Source: Tigriopus japonicus (taxonomy: Eukaryota > Arthropoda > Copepoda > Harpacticoida > Harpacticidae). From it: 64,000 nucleotides of DNA. Location: positions 9,143,066 to 9,207,065 of the forward strand of contig CM021312.1 in assembly GCA_010645155.1 (NCBI GenBank), read 5' to 3'. The notes beneath the pieces were generated by a model, which saw only the letters and a program-made list of their open reading frames with translations, searched no databases and was not told the DNA's origin. This document shows positions 1 through 12,800 of this stretch, piece after piece; positions within the stretch are counted from its first letter, which is position 1; each line of letters starts with the position of its first letter. The position numbers and the translations under genes were made by a program.

Positions 1-1809
1 TTTTTTTTTTTGTTACGAATAGATCAATAATGCACTTACTTTTCTTTTCTCTTTCCCGCTTAGACAGCGCTGAAGTAGAGTTTGTATTATCACTAGAACC
101 CACATTGGTCACCAAATAAACCACAACCAAAAGTTGGACCACATTTTGCCACTTAGGATTCATTGTGCTTGTGGTTAGTTCTAAGAGTTCAAAGTCGATA
201 TTCAAGTCTCTTCCAATGAAAACTTATTGGCATAGAAAGCCACCGTTGTGAAACAAGAAATTGTAACGGTGAAGTTCATCCCTTGCCTATTGTTGTCGTT
301 AATCATGAAACAACGGCCGTCATTTGCACGGGGTGTCCAAAAAAGAAAAGTAAACTCTCCAGTTTTCTTCGTGTTTGTTTACAGTATCTAGTACACATAC
401 TGATTGAAACAATACATAGCACTGAAAAGTTGTCATTTATTGTAAAAGCTCGTTAGAACTCGCCTTGGTATTCTAAGATTACGAAAATCTAATTTTCAGC
501 CTCATAATTGTTATCCATTTTTTTTTTGTCTTAATTGTATTACATAAATACCGTACATTTCTGTTTCAATGCTACTTATGTTCATTCGTGATGAAATCCT
601 TCTTTTTTATTCTGAATTTTCTTTCATGCAGAGAGTGCTTATTTATAATAATTTTCCACATTAGAAACGCTTCCCCCTTTTTTAACACCCTGCTTTAAGA
701 GAGCCTATCGTGCTAAAAGAAATCGCCACAAGCAATGCGACGGAGCTCGCGCGCAGTAATTGAGATTTGTTCTAGTCCAGGCAACCATCACGCCTCTTGG
801 AGATGTTAAATTGCAATCAAACTGATGGTTTCGCTTGTTTCATATTTGGCCACCAGATCTCTCTCCTTCTAGCTTACATCAACAGTTATTTCGGAGACGA
901 AACAACGCCAAAGATGGGCATTGGTCCGTTTTAGTGAGGCTCTAGAACAATGGATGAGTGTAATCGAACGAATTCAGCTGGGGATTCTGGGGCCAAAATG
1001 GCTAGGGATGCGATTAATCAAAATTCGTGAGCCAAATTTGTTGTCTTCATTTTGACAATCAATTCAAATAAGAATTTGTTCCTCAAGTAGCGAACTAAAA
1101 CTATGAAATGTCAGAACCTAGTTTTGACCCATCCCTAGTCATTTTGGCCCCAGAATCCACAACTGAATTCGTTCCATTACACTTATCCATTGAACTGATA
1201 GAACAAGAGTAAAAACTGGTGGGTTTCAAGTTCTCAGCACTGTCAAGATAAAACACATCAGTAAAAAATCTGGTTTATTTTTCTGGTGTTACTTTGGCTA
1301 GAAATTAAGACATGACTCACCCAAAGATTTCTAGGCTTCTTCATGGCAGATGACTACTTGATTGGTTGGCAAAACAGGGACAGTATTCTCGCTTCCTACA
1401 TCATACTTGATGTCCTACTTTGTAGTAATACCTTGGAATTTAAAGCAAGACTGCAAGTAAAAATTTCACAATTACTCAAAATTCAGTATCTACTTGTGAA
1501 GCTTTGATATACTTGGACATTTTGTTTCGAAAACACGACTACATATAGGCTTCAATGATTACTTATGAACCATTTCAAGAGTACACTAAGTTTGTATGTA
1601 GACGCCCACCTCTGATGCAGTTTCAAAACCAGTCCGCCGAAACGGAATTTAATGTGTTGTACGTCACAACTCTGTTCGGAGCTCTCTCCTTCAGTTCAAC
1701 ACCATGGAAAATATGTTATTATTTGGCTCTCCTTTTTCGGCTTTGTCAAGCGCGCTAATTCTTGATAGTTGGCCGTGATTATTAGGTCTGAAAGCAACCT
1801 TTCAAAACC
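1..1809. other. Gene-free stretch upstream of the CUB-protein gene
   Basis: I see no convincing coding exon here. The stretch starts with a short poly-T run and contains one clear foldback repeat, listed separately. The last 100 bases before the ATG at 1810 should hold the 5' UTR and promoter of the CUB-protein gene, but I could not pick out a TATA box or initiator with confidence. The short open frame at 1555-1758 has no splice context and no recognisable motif. Confidence 0.5.
948..1192. repeat. Foldback repeat with two 63-bp arms
   Basis: Bases 948-1010 and 1130-1192 are near-perfect inverted copies of each other, around 90% identical by eye. The arms run from CAATGGAT to AGGGATG and share the core GGATTCTGGGGCCAAAATG. 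They enclose a spacer of about 119 bp. This is the shape of a small non-autonomous DNA transposon or foldback element. No target duplication was identified. Confidence 0.75.
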
Positions 1810-4800
1810 ATGTATAAGCCAATCATTGGATTACTAATTCTCGCTCAATTTTGCGATGTGATTGCCTTGGAGTTTAGTGAACAGTCCAATATAGCAAATT
1901 CAGCTCGTGAAAAAAAGATCCGTAAGTGTTGAACTGCTATTAGTTTGAGGGCTGTTTTCGATATTTATTGTCTTCACTTTCATTCACAGTTAATGTCTTC
2001 TCCGTGGTCAGGTATGTTTGTGGTACTTTTATTTACCGTAGAGGTGCTGGACCGAAATAGATCTTGACCGAAACTTGTTCAAACTTGAACACTTGATTGT
2101 GGTGGGCTTGCACGTGATATAAATTGTATGAAATAGAAAATAGAAAAAAATACAGACTATTTAACACTACACAAAACCAAAATAAGTTTCCTTCTGTTTG
2201 ATTTTGATGTACGTGGGATTCGGTAAAGGGATATCTTTAATCGTGATATTTTAATGAGAAAAGGGTGCCTTGTTCCAACCTTGCAAAGGCAATTATGATT
2301 TTTAAAATATCAAATCTGAATCAAAATCAATTAGTTAATAGATGACACCAATATAAATAATTTTGTCTTTGGCAACTTGACAATTTGAACCTTTTAACAA
2401 AAAGTGATTTAAAAATATCCCAAAAGATCTAAAAGTCATCCACAAAAGGAGTGGATACATTTTGCGACTGGTTTTTAAACTATCAATAGTTGGATGGTTC
2501 ATTTTTAAACAAAAAACATATTCCGAAAAGTATTTTCAAAATATCTGAAACAATACAAGTACAAAAATGAATAATGTAGCAGCATCTTTTTTTACTAAAC
2601 TTTGCCGGAAAAGAACGTTTCTATTAGTATCAAACTTTTTGCTTCCTTCGAATATGATTGTTTTTAAATGAAAGGCTGAAGAAGAAAGTGCGAATCTTTT
2701 CATCCTAAAAAAAACAATGAAACCAAAATATTTTGAACAACTAAAAATTGATGAAATATTGTTGATTCATTTTTTATCAAGTAAAAAACGTTACCGGAGG
2801 ATAATGGTTGTGTGTAGTATCTTACTTGGTACTTCTTCTAAACGTCCACGGCAGTTCACCCAAAGAGTCAGAAAACATTCAATTCAAAATGAGTATCGGT
2901 CCCAAAGTTGCAAATTTATTTTTGTTAAGTGTCCTCAATTACGATGGTTCTTACATGAACAAAGGGACACATTCTCTCTAATATGGAAAGCTGAAAATTC
3001 CTTATTTTTGGTTCCAGATTTCCCAACACTTTTTGCATTGGAGACAACAGCCGCAATGGAACTTGCTTCACGGACACGGAATGTGCTCAAAGAGGCGGAA
3101 CCGCCGCTGGATCTTGCGCCTTAGGATATGGAGTATGTTGCACATGTGAGTTCATAGCAGTTCTAATATAGTCATTAGACACACCTTTCTAATCCTATTG
3201 CTTCTTTTGTCTTAGTTATTTTTGGATGTGGACGAACTTCCAGTCAGAACTGTACCTATTTTGAATCCACAGGAGGCGAAGTGGGCCAATGTCGGTTCAG
3301 GATTTGCCCATGCTCGGACAACATTTGCCAATTGAGGCTGGACTTCGAGACGTTTGTGCTCAACCAGCCAGACACAAGTGAGTTCCACCTAGCAAGAAAG
3401 TGATGGGATTGTTGAGCTTGTAGAACAAGCACTGATTTTTTGGAATGTTTGGCTGGCCATGAGGTTTAGGAATTTCAGTTGGAACGAATCAATTTCGTTC
3501 CTCTGCAAATAAGACCTTACGTACTTTAATTGAGTAACTTATGCTTTCCAATTTTCAGCTCTATCGAACGTAGGAGTCAGAAGTTATGGTCTCTCATAGA
3601 TCAGTGCATAATCATACACAATGTAAATAGACTAGCCCTCTTTCAGTAATTTCAATGCCAAAAAAGGGGCAAACACATTCAGTCTATGCTCTCTTTACTA
3701 CATAAGTTTGAGATGGCGTAATTTTGCACTCGTGCATTTTATTGGGCTGAAAATCAAAAGCAGTCGTCTACCCAATCCATTTTCAGTTGCGTTCTTCTCA
3801 ATTGCAGAAGAACGCAACTGATCTGTTCCTACTGGAAATCATAATTCTCATTGCTTGCCTACTGCTCCAGGAAATTCAGTGCATTTTGGCTGATACCACA
3901 TATATCAATAGATACGAGCGATTTCACTCATATCTGACCAAAGGTTGCATGAATGATATTGAAATCCCCGAATTGTTCCCCCAAAAACGTCCAAAATGCA
4001 AAAGCGCTATTACGCGGAACGAAGTCTAAGAATTAATTCCTCGAATTAGTGGCCACTACGATGGCCAAATTTGCAATAACAACAGCATTTCAAAGTGACA
4101 TTAAGAAACTCGACAATTCAATTAAGCTGTCCAAAGTTATTCTGATAAATACTGTACGTACCTCAACCCTTCATTGCGGATATAGACAATCGAGGTTCGT
4201 ACTATAAAAACTACTATGTTCTATGGATACAATCTTAAAAAGTGGTCTACAAAACGACAGGGAGCAAGCATACCGTCTTGGGGGAACTCTATGGCTGATA
4301 CATGACTTTTTTGGTCGTTAACAGGCTTAATATCCAGTTCGGTGAATGCAGGTGGCCAAGATATAAGCACAGCTACCCAGTGCATAATTGACCGTTTTTC
4401 GGTGACAAATCCTGGAGGAAATGCACCTCCTACCATTTGCGGTTCCAACACAGGACAACATAGTGAGTTTTGGACATTTTGGGGTTTTCAGGGCAAATTG
4501 TGTGAAGCAGTAAAACGTTTTAAGGATTGGCTTACTTGCAGTGTATGTGGATGCATCGGATGCTTGCAATGATCTAGGGTTCAATCTAGGAGCTGCGGGT
4601 TCTGTTGTGACTCGAAGTTGGAGGATTAAGGTAAGAGAACCTTTGACATGCTACTTTAAAAAGTGGGTCACGGACTGACCTGTTTATTTTTTGGGTTTAG
4701 TGCTCTTTTGGCAACAGATTCCAAACCATTTCCCGACTGAAACTAAAACTTGAGCGCAAGTCATCGTCAAAAGCTTCAACATTTTCATCACCACTTTCAA

Positions 4801-7800
4801 ACTAATGCATTTTTTGTGAACATCGTTGCTTAAAATGTCTGCTTTCAAAAGGAATATATTTGTAATCATCTGATTACTAATCAATAAAAGAGGGATTTTT
4901 TTGCTGCTTTTGCGAGCAAAACGTTCTAGACCAGGGGTAGGCAACCGGTGGGCCGCGGCCCACATGTGGGCCCAAGGGTGGTCCTTGGTGGGCCCAAGAG
5001 CTATGGGGAAAGTCCAAAATAGTGGGCCCGTGAGACATCCATAGTACTGTACTCGTGGGCCCAAAATTCTTTGATCGTTGGTTTGTGGGCCCCAGAACCT
5101 ACCAACGTCTGTTTGGTGGGCCCCTGACAACATGTAATCTAACTTGGTGGGTCTTGACCCAAAAGCGGTTGCCGACCCCTATTCTAGACGTTTCAAAAAA
5201 AAGTGTAAGGTCAGCTGACGCTCATCAATAGGGACGGGCAAAAAGTGTAAAAAGATTTTTGGTAACATAAACCCATTTTTCTGCACTTTTGCACTTTCCA
5301 CCTTTATTTGCACTTTTTATTTACGTTTTTGGCCAAAATTGACAAATTGTTCAGAAAATGTAGTGGCTTTTGAAAGAATTTTTTAGTTTCAAGATCAAAT
5401 TTTGAACTAGTCGAAAAAGCATGCATTTGCGGTCAACCATTCTTAGCACCTTGAAGAAATATGTGCACTTTAGACGCAAACCTCTTACTTTATTCGCCAT
5501 CTTGGCTTTAACTATAACATCCTGTTTACTAAACTAAAGATTAGACAAAAGAATCTCATTGCATGCAACCAACAAATAGCAAATCTAAAGAAACTCATGT
5601 TATGGTAATGGAAGGATCTACAAACAATATAGATTGCAGAATTAGGTTTCCTGCCTACAAAGATTGCTATTTCTAAAAAAGGCCGTTATAAACTTAAAAT
5701 CATCAAGCTAAGGATACATCAATGTAGCAGTACACATTGTTTAATTGACTTGGAGATATTACTTTGACACGATTGTTGACTCGAGTATTTTTCATGACTT
5801 TACATCTTTACTTTTCATATGTACACGTGAAACTCGGTTTTCGAAAGAAATGTCCAGGTGTATGGATAAAAATGTGACAAAATCATGAAGTAAACTTATT
5901 TTCCATTATTTTTAGATCAATAAATCCTTGAAAAACTGATGAGGTAGTGTCTAAAAAGGACTTTCAAGGTAGCAGTACTTCCGTAGCAAAATTTTCTTCT
6001 CGCCTAGTCAAATGTGGCGCCGTCTACAATCGATTTTAGGTAACTTCAGCAGCTGTCTCCTTCACGAATACCCCATTTTGGCAACACGTTTAAATTGAGG
6101 ATACCCCTGAAATCAAGAGACTTTGCCCCTGTTCTTCCTCCATCTAGTGGCGATTTTTGTAATTTTTAGTTAAACTTCTTCATCAATAACCAAACTAGCA
6201 CATAGCGTTTTCCACTTTTACCATTTCCATCATAGTTTTGTTTGGCCTCATAGAACCGTGCAAGTATGTGTACACTGCCCACTAATTTTACCAAAAAGGC
6301 TCATTCCAATGGAATTACTTTCCGTCCTTAAGGTCCTCCAAGATCTGTCCACATCAGCATCAGAAAATGCGTTTTGCTCTTTGCTATTGTCTTTATGAAC
6401 GTGAATTTCTGTTTCTTATGTTCTAGATTACTCAATATTCATGCGATTTCAATAATTTGGCCCCAGAGGGATGTACTCAATATTTTTCGGGAGCCACCAC
6501 CGATATCGTGCAAACATACAACTTTCAAGGGGGTCAACATTTGGCTGATCAGAACGATTTAATCTGCGTAAGGTAAGGATGTTGAACCGTTAACGAGAAA
6601 CAGGACAGTTTCTTATTTGTTTTTAACTGTCTAATAGACGTGAGGCACGCAACTGTCGGATCTGTTGGACCACAACTGCCGAGGGAGATTTTGAGACTTC
6701 AGGGATGCCCACCGGAGCCGCTGGTAAAAACTGATAAAACGAGGGATCGAGCGCAAACAAAATATCAAAAAGCACATTTTCGGTGTCAAAGTTTTACCAT
6801 GGGTTTGATTCCAACGCCACCTGAGACTTTTTTTAAAAGTGATGCAATTTCTTGTAATAACAAAAGAAGATAATTTCTTTCTCATCAACAAGATTTGAAC
6901 CAACGCCATCTGGTCAGGACATATTTGTAGAACGTGGAGCTGTTTTGCCTCCTTGAACATGATTGGTGTGAAAAAAAATCATATCCGTTTTCCAATTGAA
7001 GGGAAATTATAGAGCTTGAATATTTCTCAATAAGTTTGCTTTGCCCTTAGGAATGGTTAATCTCAGTTCGAAGTGTTGCTCACCATCTGGGACTAAAGGA
7101 GCAGACTGTGTGCTTCTTCCAGGGGCATTGAGTCCACTCAATGCCCCAATTGCAAAATTTGTGAATGGAGTTTGCGGTGGAGAGTTTGGATCTGCAACTT
7201 TAGCGGTGGACGCAGCCACCGTGTGTTGTAAGTTTCATTTCTTAACAAATCTTAACTTGATACTTTCAAGATAACTTTTTTTAAAATTGTCTGTGTTTTA
7301 TTTTATACATCTAGAAGAAATGATATCCCTTGTAACACCAAATTTGAAATAATAAAATAAGAAAATCATTGGTTCAATATTGAAACAACGACGGTTTTGT
7401 CAAGGTTTTCTTTTTTGAAAACAGAGTGTTTACGACTTCAAAAATTTGGCTAAAACGAGGATCCGTGATTAAAATCGAGAATAAGAGAGTATAAGGACAT
7501 AAAGGGAATGAACATTAGAATATTTAGAATTGGTATCTTCTGCGTCTTTTTTGAGCTTTATGCATTTCCTTGTTAAGTCAACCATTTCAGAGTTCCCGAC
7601 ATGGTTTGTTGTTCCGTCTCTTATGCCGTTATTTGAACCATAGATATCTTGACTACTGGATGTCGGACGACCGACCGCTTGGTTGGTAAAATAGTACATT
7701 GAACAGTCTCCTGGGAATTGATCACAAACCGGTTTATTGTACTGCTTTTCCAACCAACCAAGCGGTCGTTCGCCATCCAGTGTCAAGAAATCTATGTTTG

Positions 7801-8053
7801 AACAAACTTCGATCATTTTTCATATCCAATGAAGTCCGCAGCCAATAATGTTACATTCAAAAATTGATACTGTTGGTTTAGTTTGTCGCAAAATTTACAT
7901 CGTTTAGTCATGCTTATGATAACATTTAACTCTCTTTCAGCCACAACAACACCCTTTCAATTGCGTTTCCTTTCTGATGGAGGGGAAATCGTGGCAATGG
8001 AAACAATGGTGCCTAATGGAGTTCGATTGGCTTACATCCAAACAGCATGTTAA
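1810..8053 (+). CDS. Secreted CUB-domain protein of the arthropod cysteine-cluster type
   Basis: Ten exons join to 390 codons: 1810-1921, 1990-2011, 3018-3145, 3216-3377, 4325-4462, 4542-4630, 6427-6572, 6638-6723, 7051-7227, 7941-8053. All borders are GT-AG and the phases close. Exon 2 is a 22-nt microexon encoding the conserved NVFSVV stretch. The product begins with a hydrophobic signal peptide (MYKPIIGLLILAQFC, residues 1-20). A cysteine cluster follows (about residues 45-90: RFPNTFC, TECAQRGGTA, GVCC), then CUB-like segments with CGRTSSQNCTYFE, ICQLRLDFETFVL, PPTICGSNTGQH, YVDASDAC and RICWTT. This combination is common in secreted insect and crustacean proteins. Function is mostly unknown; the domain suggests an extracellular binding role (inference). 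Length is typical for the family. Intron 6 carries a hAT MITE and intron 9 a foldback. Confidence 0.87.
4932..5181. mobile_element. hAT-type MITE (GTGGGCCC family), complete copy
   Basis: A 250-bp element in intron 6 of the CUB gene. Its ends are inverted repeats, CAGGGGTAGGCAACCG and CGGTTGCCGACCCCTA. It is flanked by a perfect 8-bp duplication TTCTAGAC (4924-4931 and 5182-5189). An 8-bp duplication with CAGGGGT-type ends is characteristic of hAT transposons. The interior repeats GTGGGCCC many times and encodes nothing. Related copies lie near 9.0, 40.4 and 43.2 kb. Confidence 0.9.
7634..7803. repeat. Foldback repeat in the last intron of the CUB gene
   Basis: Arms at about 7634-7697 and 7739-7803 are inverted copies sharing ACCAAGCGGTC, GCCATCCAGT-type and AAATCTATG-type blocks, with a loop of about 40 bp. 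It is likely a small non-autonomous transposon remnant. It does not overlap an exon. Confidence 0.7.
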
Positions 8054-8394
8054 AATTCTTAAAATCTTGAAGAAAATGTAACCCGTTCCATTGTTCTCGT
8101 TCTAACTCTTTTACTTTGTATGTTGTATTTGTAAGACGTGATCACCAAAAAGGGGGATAAATGAGTGTGTGTGTGTGGGGACCAAACGTGAAACAAATGA
8201 CTGTTTGATGTTAAACGGAATGTTCTGAAATTTCTTTAACTTATGAATTGATAAAGTACCAATATTGTTGATTGATTTTTCCACTCTAACGCCAACGAGG
8301 TGTTTGAAGAGCATAAATGTTTTCAAATTAACGTCAGCAACTTAGAAATGAAGGTTTTACTACCCACGGTGTTTCAAATGGCTTTTTAGGTTTG

Positions 8395-8895
8395 GATCGA
8401 AGAACCCAAAGACATTATGACATTATTAGGACCCAGAATTCGATGGGGAACAACTTTGCCTTTATTGCATTAAATAAGTTTAGGTCATATACATGCTATC
8501 GGTTTGATATTTTTTGGGTCAAAGGCTCCTCTTGGCTGCATTTGTCTCTCCTTTTGGCAATGGGCAGAGGAAAGTGGCAGAAAATGGCAGAAAATGGCAG
8601 TACAGAAAAGTTTGTAGAAGGTTAGTTTCAAAGGGTCAGAATGTGGCAGAAAGTGTCAGTGCAGCCAAAATATTTCGACCTAAAAATAAAGACGTCGAAA
8701 ATTTTCAACATAAAAAATGAGATCGAAAATTTTCGATCTCAAAAACGAGATGAAATGACCAAATGCGAGAAAATTTTCGCTCTAAAGTGGCATAATATGG
8801 CAGAATGGGATTTCAAAAATGGCAATGAGAGCCCGTAATTGGCAGTATTTCAAACAACATTTGGCAACGTCGGCTTGAAATCACCTGGTAACGGT
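8395..8895 (+). repeat. Dispersed repeat, copy 1 (TGGCAGAAA / TTTTCGATCTC family)
   Basis: This stretch matches 37255-37700 in opposite orientation. Shared landmarks, in order, are AAAATGGCAGAAAATGGCAG, a run of short blocks ending in CGATCTC or GAGATCG, GAGAAAATTTTCGCT, CAAACAACATTTGGCA-type sequence and ATCACCTGGTAACG. A shorter related piece lies near 25075-25140. It contains no long reading frame. Its class is unknown. Confidence 0.65.
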
Positions 8896-8914
8896 TCTCT
8901 GTGACCGTTTGTTT

Positions 8915-9055
8915 GTGGCCCCTTGGATCCATTAGCATCTATTTGGTGTGTCACGGATTAAAGGACATCAAGTTTGGTGGCCCAAGGGATACTAAAGCTT
9001 CGGAGCTCTAGGGTTCCTTGGGTAGCCCTTGCCCTAAATATGTTACCGACCCCTG
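8915..9055. mobile_element. Degenerate copy of the GTGGGCCC hAT-type MITE
   Basis: Only the right part is recognisable. GTTACCGACCCCTG at 9042-9055 matches the right end of the complete copy at 4932-5181. The adjacent sequence CTCTAGAC (9056-9063) resembles the target duplication of that copy. The left end is eroded, so the start is approximate. Confidence 0.55.
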
Positions 9056-9835
9056 CTCTAGACCATAAAAAGTACTGATGGGAACAAATTGGTCATTTCT
9101 TTGTTTGTTTGCCTATTTGTTTGGGTTTCAGATTTTTTGGGGGTTTTGGGGTTCAGAATATTTGTTTGTTTGGGGTAAATTTGTACCATTCCCAAATAAA
9201 ACAGTGTTACTGTCATGATTTGTGGGGATTTGTAAACGGATCTAAGGATCATTTTCGCCACAATTCTTTGTGCTCGTGAAAGAATTGATTGGTTCGAAAG
9301 AGATATTTCACACAACTGGAGTTCTTGGTTTTGACTGTAGATGGTTTTCAAGACCTTAACTTACTTTTGACCACTTTTTCTTATGCTGTCATTTGTTTGT
9401 CTTTGTTTGGTTTGTTATTTGTTTTATTTGTTTGTTTCCCATCAGTAATAAAAAGTAAACTTCTCAGTGGTACTTTGGGCTAAATTTCAAATGTATTGCA
9501 CCATCAAATCAGTGTCCAATAGATAGTCTATTAGATTAAGATAATTTTTCGTGGTTAATGCCATAAAGGCAACAATGATGTACTTTAGGTTTCAGGGAAC
9601 GAGTGATATTAGCTTTTTTCAAGATAGAAACACTTAATGATACATCTCTTGCATTTCAAATGTACCTGTTGAGTATCCTGTCTAGGTTTAAAATCAGTTC
9701 TACAATTCATTGTTCTGAACAAGTGTGAAATAGGAGCAGAACCTCGGGTACTACATCTGTCACAAAATTTCTAGCGCATTTGGAGATTCGTGTCCTCCTA
9801 AAAGTGCCACTAATAATTACAAATGCCGAACAAGC

Positions 9836-12800
9836 ATGAAGAGTTTATACGATTTTAGTGACGCCGAAATAGGCCTCATCATTATTGGAGGTGGTTGCAT
9901 TTTGGGCTTAACACTCTGTCTTGGCTTATGTGGGCTTCTTCATGGGTAAAAAACAGGTATTTGGAAGATATTTAAACGGTTTTAAGTTCCAAAATTATAT
10001 CTAGGATTTCAAGACGAAGAGGAAAGTCAAACTCCGTAAATGGATCAAAAAGTGGCTTGATCAAGGAACAAAGCCATTCTGTGCTTCGAGGAGAGCATCC
10101 CATTGCATTTGTGCTCCCATCAGTAAGACGAAATTTAAAAAGAAACTGTTAATTTCAGGACGTATAGAGCCCATTAAGCACAACTAGTAGAATAGAAATG
10201 ACGTGCAATCTTTGTGGGTTTTATAAAAAAAATCAGTTCTTACGTGTCCAATTAACATTAAGAAGTTCAAAAATATGTAAATTTTGTGTCAGGGTGCAAT
10301 TTCGGGAGCTGTTTTAGTAAGGCGACCTCCCAGTCAGCTGTTCATTAAAGGGCCATGTGCAAATCTTGCTTAGGTTTCCTTGTCAGAACCAGGAAGTGAG
10401 ATGTCCGATTTGGAGAGCCTGACGGCGTGTTACTCGACCAGTCCTTCAATGACCCTCTCAAGCACTTTTGGGTAACGGCTCATTGATAGATCAAACTCAA
10501 GGGACGTGTCACTTAGTAATGTTTTCCATTTAGTAATCCAGCTCCTTGGAGACAACGAAGGACGTCATTTTCACAGGGTTACAGTCCCTCAAGGAAGCAC
10601 CGACGCCGTTACTCGCCTTTGGTCGAGAGAGGTTACGAGAGTGCCGATCCACTGCCCCGAGATTTTGATGGCGGACTTCTAGATCCCGAGGGGAAAAGCG
10701 CCACCGGTGGCCAATCACTCCCTCCTTACACTCTATCAAATATTAGTCGGACTTCGGGTATGTATAATGGCTGATCTACTATACATGTCAAGTGATTCAT
10801 CAAATATTTTGCCAAATACTTGTCGAAGAACTTTAAGTATGAATGAAAAATAGCACCAGGCTCACCAAACATTTTGAACATTTCGGCAAATATTTTACAG
10901 ATGATTTTATGCTTATTTTGACGCGTAGACCAGCTTTTACTCAAATTTCGAGTTAAGGCTGGTCCACACGTCAAATGGTCTCAATCATGGGCCACCAAAC
11001 ATATTGATTCTTCAGAGTGGCAAAATTAGCACCGTGATCCTTTTGTTTCCATCTGTTGGTGATTTTGCGGGAATTCGATTACAAACTCGTTGGTAAAAGC
11101 AAGCTGAGTTGAAGATACATTTTTAATGCCTGTTATCTTGTATTTAAAGCCTAATTTTGCCATTGTAGCAACCATTTCCTAAGTTGGGTATTGAACAAAC
11201 AATGGTGCCCTTGTTTGACTTTCAGAATCGAGTATTGAAGGTACTTTGGATCCAATCCCCGAACCTGAAGAACATCATTTGGGATCGTTGAGAGTGAAAT
11301 TTTCTGCCAATTTCAATGGAGACTTGATGGTAGACCTATTTTGAAAGGATTTGAAGCAATCTGATTGAAAATTTTCATATCACATTTCTGTTTTAGATTA
11401 ACGAGGTGTTCCTCACAGATCTAAGCGCCATCTATCTTTCCAACAACTCAAAACTATCCATTCGAGTCAAAGTTATTACAGGTTAAATTATGATTTTTAC
11501 CTCAACTACTGGAATTAGAACCACCATTGTTACCTTGTAGGACAAAAGAGCGTTGCAACAGAATCTGGAATGACCTCCATATTTGATACAAAAGCCTTGT
11601 TCATTGATCCATTGAGCATTCCAGTCATCAATCAAAGGGTAATACAATTTTTCCTTTATCCTTCAACGTTAAATAAGGAACATTTTCATCCCTTTCAAGT
11701 GCAATCTCTGTGTTTTGAAACTGAGCGTGAAACAAAAAGGTGGTTCCAAAAACCAAGGAGAGCCAGGTTATTACGGTCATTCGGTGATTGACATGAGTCA
11801 AATCTTGCCGCTCACATCCGGTTCCAAGCTGGTGGAGAAACCAATTCAAGTTTCAGTGGTGGAAGAATTGGTGAGCTTTAGTCTATTCCTCTTTTGCGTG
11901 TGAGTAAGAACGATAAAAGTCTAAATAACCGTTCTCATCCATCCTCGTATGGTTATTATAGGTCGGTTGTTGAGGTAGTTGGAAGTATAGTAGAAGCATA
12001 TCTAGAAGCATGAAAGAAGCATATGAGGCGAAGTAGAAGTAACCATGCTCAATCAAGTTTCGCGATTGAAAAAAACGCAGCTTATGTAGTAAAACTTGAT
12101 CAAGCATGGCCATTTCTACTCCGTCGCATGTGCTTCTTTTGTGTTTCTTCAATGCTTTTAGATATGCTTCTACTATACTTCAAAACTAACTCAACAACCG
12201 ACCTTATATTTAGACTGTCATCTTCTTTGTTAGCACTTTTCCGCTTGGTGTCCTCAAAATGACCTAATAGGAGAATTGTTGGAGGCACTCCGTTATATAC
12301 GTAGTGAAGCGTTTGGCATTTTGGCATAGTATTGATGCATCTGTCTTTTCAGAATCCTGCAAATGCAAAACTCGTTGTATGTTGAAAAGCCTTGTCCTTG
12401 ACAAGTGCATTGCATTATATTATTTTGCTCTTGTATCCTTGACTTAAGACCTCAATATTGCTAAGTGTGCTCAATATATCGTATGTTTGGTGTGCGCCAA
12501 GGTAAACTACAAGCTTGCTTCCAATATTGACTTGGTGAAATGTCTTCCACATTGAAGTTAATATTCATAAAGTGTCATTTTAAAAGGGTTCATTTAAAAA
12601 CCCAAAAAGGACGGAAGTCGATTGATAAAGTTGATGAAGCAGCTATTAACAAACACAAAACATGTGACCTATGAATAAGTAGCCGTTTGAAACGTAGGAG
12701 CTGTATTGAAATTAAACTAGAAGTATGTTAAATGACTTGTTTTTGGCAAACTCAAGCAAGTTGAACCAGTTCAGTTGAAATGCGACCCAATAATTCCGCC

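Larger units (their letters stand above)
8054..9835. other. Intergenic stretch between the CUB and C2-domain genes
   Basis: No coding exon is supported. It holds a dispersed repeat rich in TGGCAGAAA at about 8395-8895 and a worn hAT-type MITE ending at 9055. A GTTTGTTT-rich low-complexity patch follows at about 9100-9180 and again near 9400. The short open frames here are low-complexity or repeat-derived. Confidence 0.5.

Noticed and set aside
3787..4029. 80-codon open frame in intron 4 of the CUB gene
   Set aside because: The exon chain closes in phase without it, it has no family similarity, and its residues fit no CUB segment.
4684..5133. 149-codon minus-strand frame rich in G, P and W
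   Set aside because: It is a by-product of the GTGGGCCC repeats inside the hAT-type MITE.
10726..10974. Minus-strand frame starting in exon 4 of the synaptotagmin-like gene
   Set aside because: It overlaps a well-supported exon on the other strand and has no motif.
11883..12327. Three overlapping frames on both strands
   Set aside because: They are translations of the palindromic MITE at 11961-12203; the mirror-image peptides (YFQLPQQPT-like) betray the inverted repeat.
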